This document shows positions 61,634 through 64,000 of a DNA stretch of 64,000 nucleotides, in pieces. The stretch is taken from positions 62,001 to 126,000 of the forward strand of contig DEMD01000003.1 of the NCBI GenBank assembly GCA_002354735.1, read 5' to 3'. Both the position numbers and the translations under genes were made by a program. The notes under the pieces were generated by a model. That model did no database searches, was not told the DNA's origin, and worked only from the letters and a program-made list of their open reading frames with translations. The stretch's first letter is position 1, and every line of letters starts with the position of its first letter. The DNA comes from Gammaproteobacteria bacterium UBA2679. GTDB taxonomy: Bacteria; Pseudomonadota; Gammaproteobacteria; Pseudomonadales; Oleiphilaceae.

Positions 61634-64000
61634 CGCAATTGTCTCCATGTTTGTCGGCCGTCATCGACACCGAAATCGGTCTTGGTAATTTCGACACCAT
61701 CGGGCGTTGTGATCACGATGTTCTGTCCCAAGATATTCAAGCCACCAGCAGTGTTGGCAATCTTGACCGCAGCCAGGTTGTTCCCTGAACCGTAGGCGGC
61801 ATCGTCAGAATTGTAGTCGCCATCGCTGATCATGCCGTCGTTGTTGAGGTCGAACTGTCGAGTCTTTGGGGGCCCTCCCGCTGCACTGAGACCAAAGATG
61901 TAATTCTCGAGTCCGCTCTCACAAAGCGAGAGCAGCGGCGTGGACGACATGAAGAAGACAATCGGTTCGGAACCGGTGCCACGGACGATCGGGTTCGTCA
62001 ACATCATTTCTCCACGATTGATCGGATCAGCCGCCGTTGCGTTTCCGGTGCCGTCATCGGCGTATTCGACAAAGTCCAGGAACCAGCCACGCTCATTCAC
62101 CACCGGCGGATCGTAGGGCGGAGTGTCATCATAGGTCATCCACTCTACGGTTTCCCTCGTCAGCCGCTTGATCGTGTTATTAAGGGTCTTGAGTTCTCCG
62201 TTGATATCCGAAACGTACTGCTGTTCCTCGAAAACCAGAAGCTTCTGCTGCTGTAGATCATCTCTGTCGAAGGTGCCGTTCACTTTGGTCTTGTCGAGCA
62301 CTGACCGGTCCCACACTGAGTAGAAGCTGTTCACCTGACTTGGGTTGAGCTCACCATCATCCTCTTCGATGTATTTCCCCGTCCCAAAGGTGACGAGATA
62401 GCTATCTCCGAATGGGTGCAGCGCAAGTTGCGGTCGAGTTGTGATTGACTGTCTTGCACCATCAGGCGCAACTGCTGTGAACAACGGCCTGCCTTCCGCG
62501 ATTTTCCAGTTGGATACTGCAGTGCCATTCGTCCGAGCATGTGCAGTGGGAGTTCCCAGAATGGCCTCTTTTGTGGATATCGCTGTATTGATCAGATCGA
62601 AGCGCCACAGTTTGCCGTGAAGATCTCCGGCGTACACGGAATCCACAATGAAGTCTCCATTGACATCAGCGAGCAATGGCTCCGCCATCCCGTTCGGGTC
62701 GCCGGAACTGCCAACAGCGGTGTCGAAAACTTTGATTGTTTCTCCAGTCACAGCATTCAAAACCAGCACAGCAGAACGGCCATTGGCGCTGTTGTAGCCG
62801 TTACCAATGATTACACCCCACTTGCCGTTGTGCAGGCGCCCAATCTGCGCCTTGCCGTGCACATGACCGAGGCTAGTGCGTACGGTGGATCTCAAGGCCA
62901 TTGTTCCGCTGATTTCCCACATGAGCTTCACTTCGTCTGGGTCGGTGATGTCCAGAGCATAGACTGACCGCCCCCCTGCGCGAAGCGTACCCACGAGGAT
63001 AGTGCGCCACTTGGTGCTGCTGGATGGATCGTAGATGTCGAACGAATTGAGTTCGCCATCCACATAAGGCTCGTGCTTGTATCCAATAGCGGTCAGCTTG
63101 TTCAGCTTTGGAACAACCTCAGAAGGAATGAAGGCAAAAACTTCTCTCCCGGTATTGGCATCGAACGCGTGCAGCATGCCGTCGTTCGCCCCTACGTATA
63201 CCATCGGTCGACGTTCAGCCTGAACCTTCTTGAAAATTTCGTAACTATTAGGGTCGGTGAGCGCGAAGCCCTCAATCTTGTCCAGGTTCAGAGAAGATGG
63301 GGCACCGACGTAGAGTGGTGCTGAGTAAACAATATCTCCCAAGACCTTCCGGCTAGCGCCTTGTCCGCGTGAGCGAAAACGAGTTTCCTCCAAAGTGCTG
63401 TTGCCACGCAGCCACGCCACTCGATCCGCGCCAAGGGCGTCGGTTTCGCCAAGTGTATTGCGACTGAGTTGAGCCTTTTGCTCAGCCGTGAGATTTGCAT
63501 ACTCAAAGTCGACCAGTACGCCTGCTCCGTTGGCGATCTTGATGTTACGTGTATCTGAGGCTCTACTAGCTAACTGAGCACCTGCCGACCAGCTAGGCGT
63601 TTCAGCGACCTTCAACGTTTCACTGTCATCAGCTGTCAGTGCAAACGCTCTCAGATCGCCGCTCCAGTTTTCGGAGTTGAAGTTGGCGGCGTAGGCGAAG
63701 TCTGCGCCTTCGACGATGGCCGAGTCTGAAGCAGGTGCTGCTGCTGTAGCGGTACGATCTTGAATGCCCGCAAGGACGGCCCGAAATGCCTCGACCAGTG
63801 TATTTGGATCATCGGCGCTGAAGAATTTGCCGCGGCCATTGATGGCTGCGTGCCAGAGATCATACGGATTGTTGGAACTGTTGCTGATCGCACTTGGCCA
63901 GGTCTTTGTCCCATTCACGAGCGCTGAGTAGTCGCCGCCGAAGGTATCGCCATTGAAATCCGGGTCGTTCAACATGGCACCAAAGCCCAATCCGACAGTG
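61630..64000 (-). CDS. pilY1: Type IV pilus adhesin/assembly protein PilY1, C-terminal part (cut by right edge)
   Basis: PilY1 is a pilus-tip adhesin and assembly factor with a calcium-dependent role in twitching and surface sensing. About 790 C-terminal residues are seen; the frame is open through the window edge, so the N-terminal von Willebrand-like domain lies outside. A quinoprotein-type beta-propeller is visible. One Ca-binding loop D-V-N-G-D-F-I-V-D lies in D-V-N-G-D-F-I-V-D-S-V-Y-A-G-D-L. A second, EF-hand-like loop near the C-terminus reads D-L-N-N-D-G-M-I-S-D-G-D. The gene is coupled to pilY2. Confidence 0.88.
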   Translation of the reverse strand, partial: TVGLGFGAMLNDPDFNGDTFGGDYSALVNGTKTWPSAISNSSNNPYDLWHAAINGRGKFFSADDPNTLVEAFRAVLAGIQDRTATAAAPASDSAIVEGADFAYAANFNSENWSGDLRAFALTADDSETLKVAETPSWSAGAQLASRASDTRNIKIANGAGVLVDFEYANLTAEQKAQLSRNTLGETDALGADRVAWLRGNSTLEETRFRSRGQGASRKVLGDIVYSAPLYVGAPSSLNLDKIEGFALTDPNSYEIFKKVQAERRPMVYVGANDGMLHAFDANTGREVFAFIPSEVVPKLNKLTAIGYKHEPYVDGELNSFDIYDPSSSTKWRTILVGTLRAGGRSVYALDITDPDEVKLMWEISGTMALRSTVRTSLGHVHGKAQIGRLHNGKWGVIIGNGYNSANGRSAVLVLNAVTGETIKVFDTAVGSSGDPNGMAEPLLADVNGDFIVDSVYAGDLHGKLWRFDLINTAISTKEAILGTPTAHARTNGTAVSNWKIAEGRPLFTAVAPDGARQSITTRPQLALHPFGDSYLVTFGTGKYIEEDDGELNPSQVNSFYSVWDRSVLDKTKVNGTFDRDDLQQQKLLVFEEQQYVSDINGELKTLNNTIKRLTRETVEWMTYDDTPPYDPPVVNERGWFLDFVEYADDGTGNATAADPINRGEMMLTNPIVRGTGSEPIVFFMSSTPLLSLCESGLENYIFGLSAAGGPPKTRQFDLNNDGMISDGDYNSDDAAYGSGNNLAAVKIANTAGGLNILGQNIVITTPDGVEITKTDFGVDDGRQTWRQLR

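Overview
The window reads as a chromosomal segment of a gammaproteobacterium related to Pseudomonadales or the marine gamma groups near them. The block ruvA-ruvB-ybgC-tolQRAB-pal-cpoB-tRNA-Lys-nadA, followed by bepA, tusA, perM, bcp, dapA, bamC and purC, matches the gene order I know from Pseudomonas (gcvR is absent between dapA and bcp). Other pointers are pilY1-pilY2-pilE, gltX beside tRNA-Ala/tRNA-Glu, cmoAB, and a LexA-controlled imuA-imuB-dnaE2 cassette. No prophage, CRISPR array, rRNA or full-length insertion sequence is visible. The only mobile-looking item is a MITE-like element of about 178 bp.

Layout. 1-6480: end of a YecA-like protein, a PHP phosphoesterase, an SH3/coiled-coil membrane protein, a PilZ protein, then rraA and ppsA with divergent ppsR. 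6491-14166: a large M16C protease, then a run of + strand genes: an unknown two-TM protein, a PEGA/MORN protein, a response regulator tethered by a C-terminal membrane helix, and a two-half 6-pyruvoyl-tetrahydropterin-synthase-like protein. Three successive hairpins end this run. 14245-20420: tRNA-Glu and tRNA-Ala, gltX, msrA, a second tail-anchored response regulator translationally coupled to cmoA-cmoB, and tRNA-Gly. 20421-26740: a short DUF924-like protein, the MITE, cbiX-like, a TIGR01777 epimerase, proS, a lytic transglycosylase, a Nudix hydrolase and galU.

26736-36750: an XRE regulator, alpha/beta hydrolase and M14 peptidase-like gene, flavodoxin-like protein, GST, tRNA-Val, moaB with a nucleotide-sugar epimerase, an outer-membrane barrel, and the dapA-bamC-purC run. 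36250-48738: bcp, perM, tusA, bepA, nadA, tRNA-Lys and the Tol-Pal/RuvAB block. 48860-54405: the SOS mutagenesis cassette with its promoter and LexA box. 54503-60111: a fatty-acid/acyl-CoA metabolism cluster (SDR, MDR reductase, enoyl-CoA hydratase, acyl-CoA dehydrogenase) with a divergent GlxA/AraC-type regulator. 60081-64000: an unknown membrane protein, then pilE, pilY2 and the C-terminal part of pilY1, which runs off the right edge.

Functional themes are cell-envelope integrity (Tol-Pal, BamC, BepA), DNA repair and damage-induced mutagenesis (RuvAB, ImuAB-DnaE2), translation (GltX, ProS, CmoAB, five tRNAs) and type IV pili. The least familiar part is the pair of paralogous tail-anchored REC proteins and the MORN/PEGA/PTPS-like genes beside the first of them. 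The calls rest on reading motifs and gene order by eye; no database search was possible.
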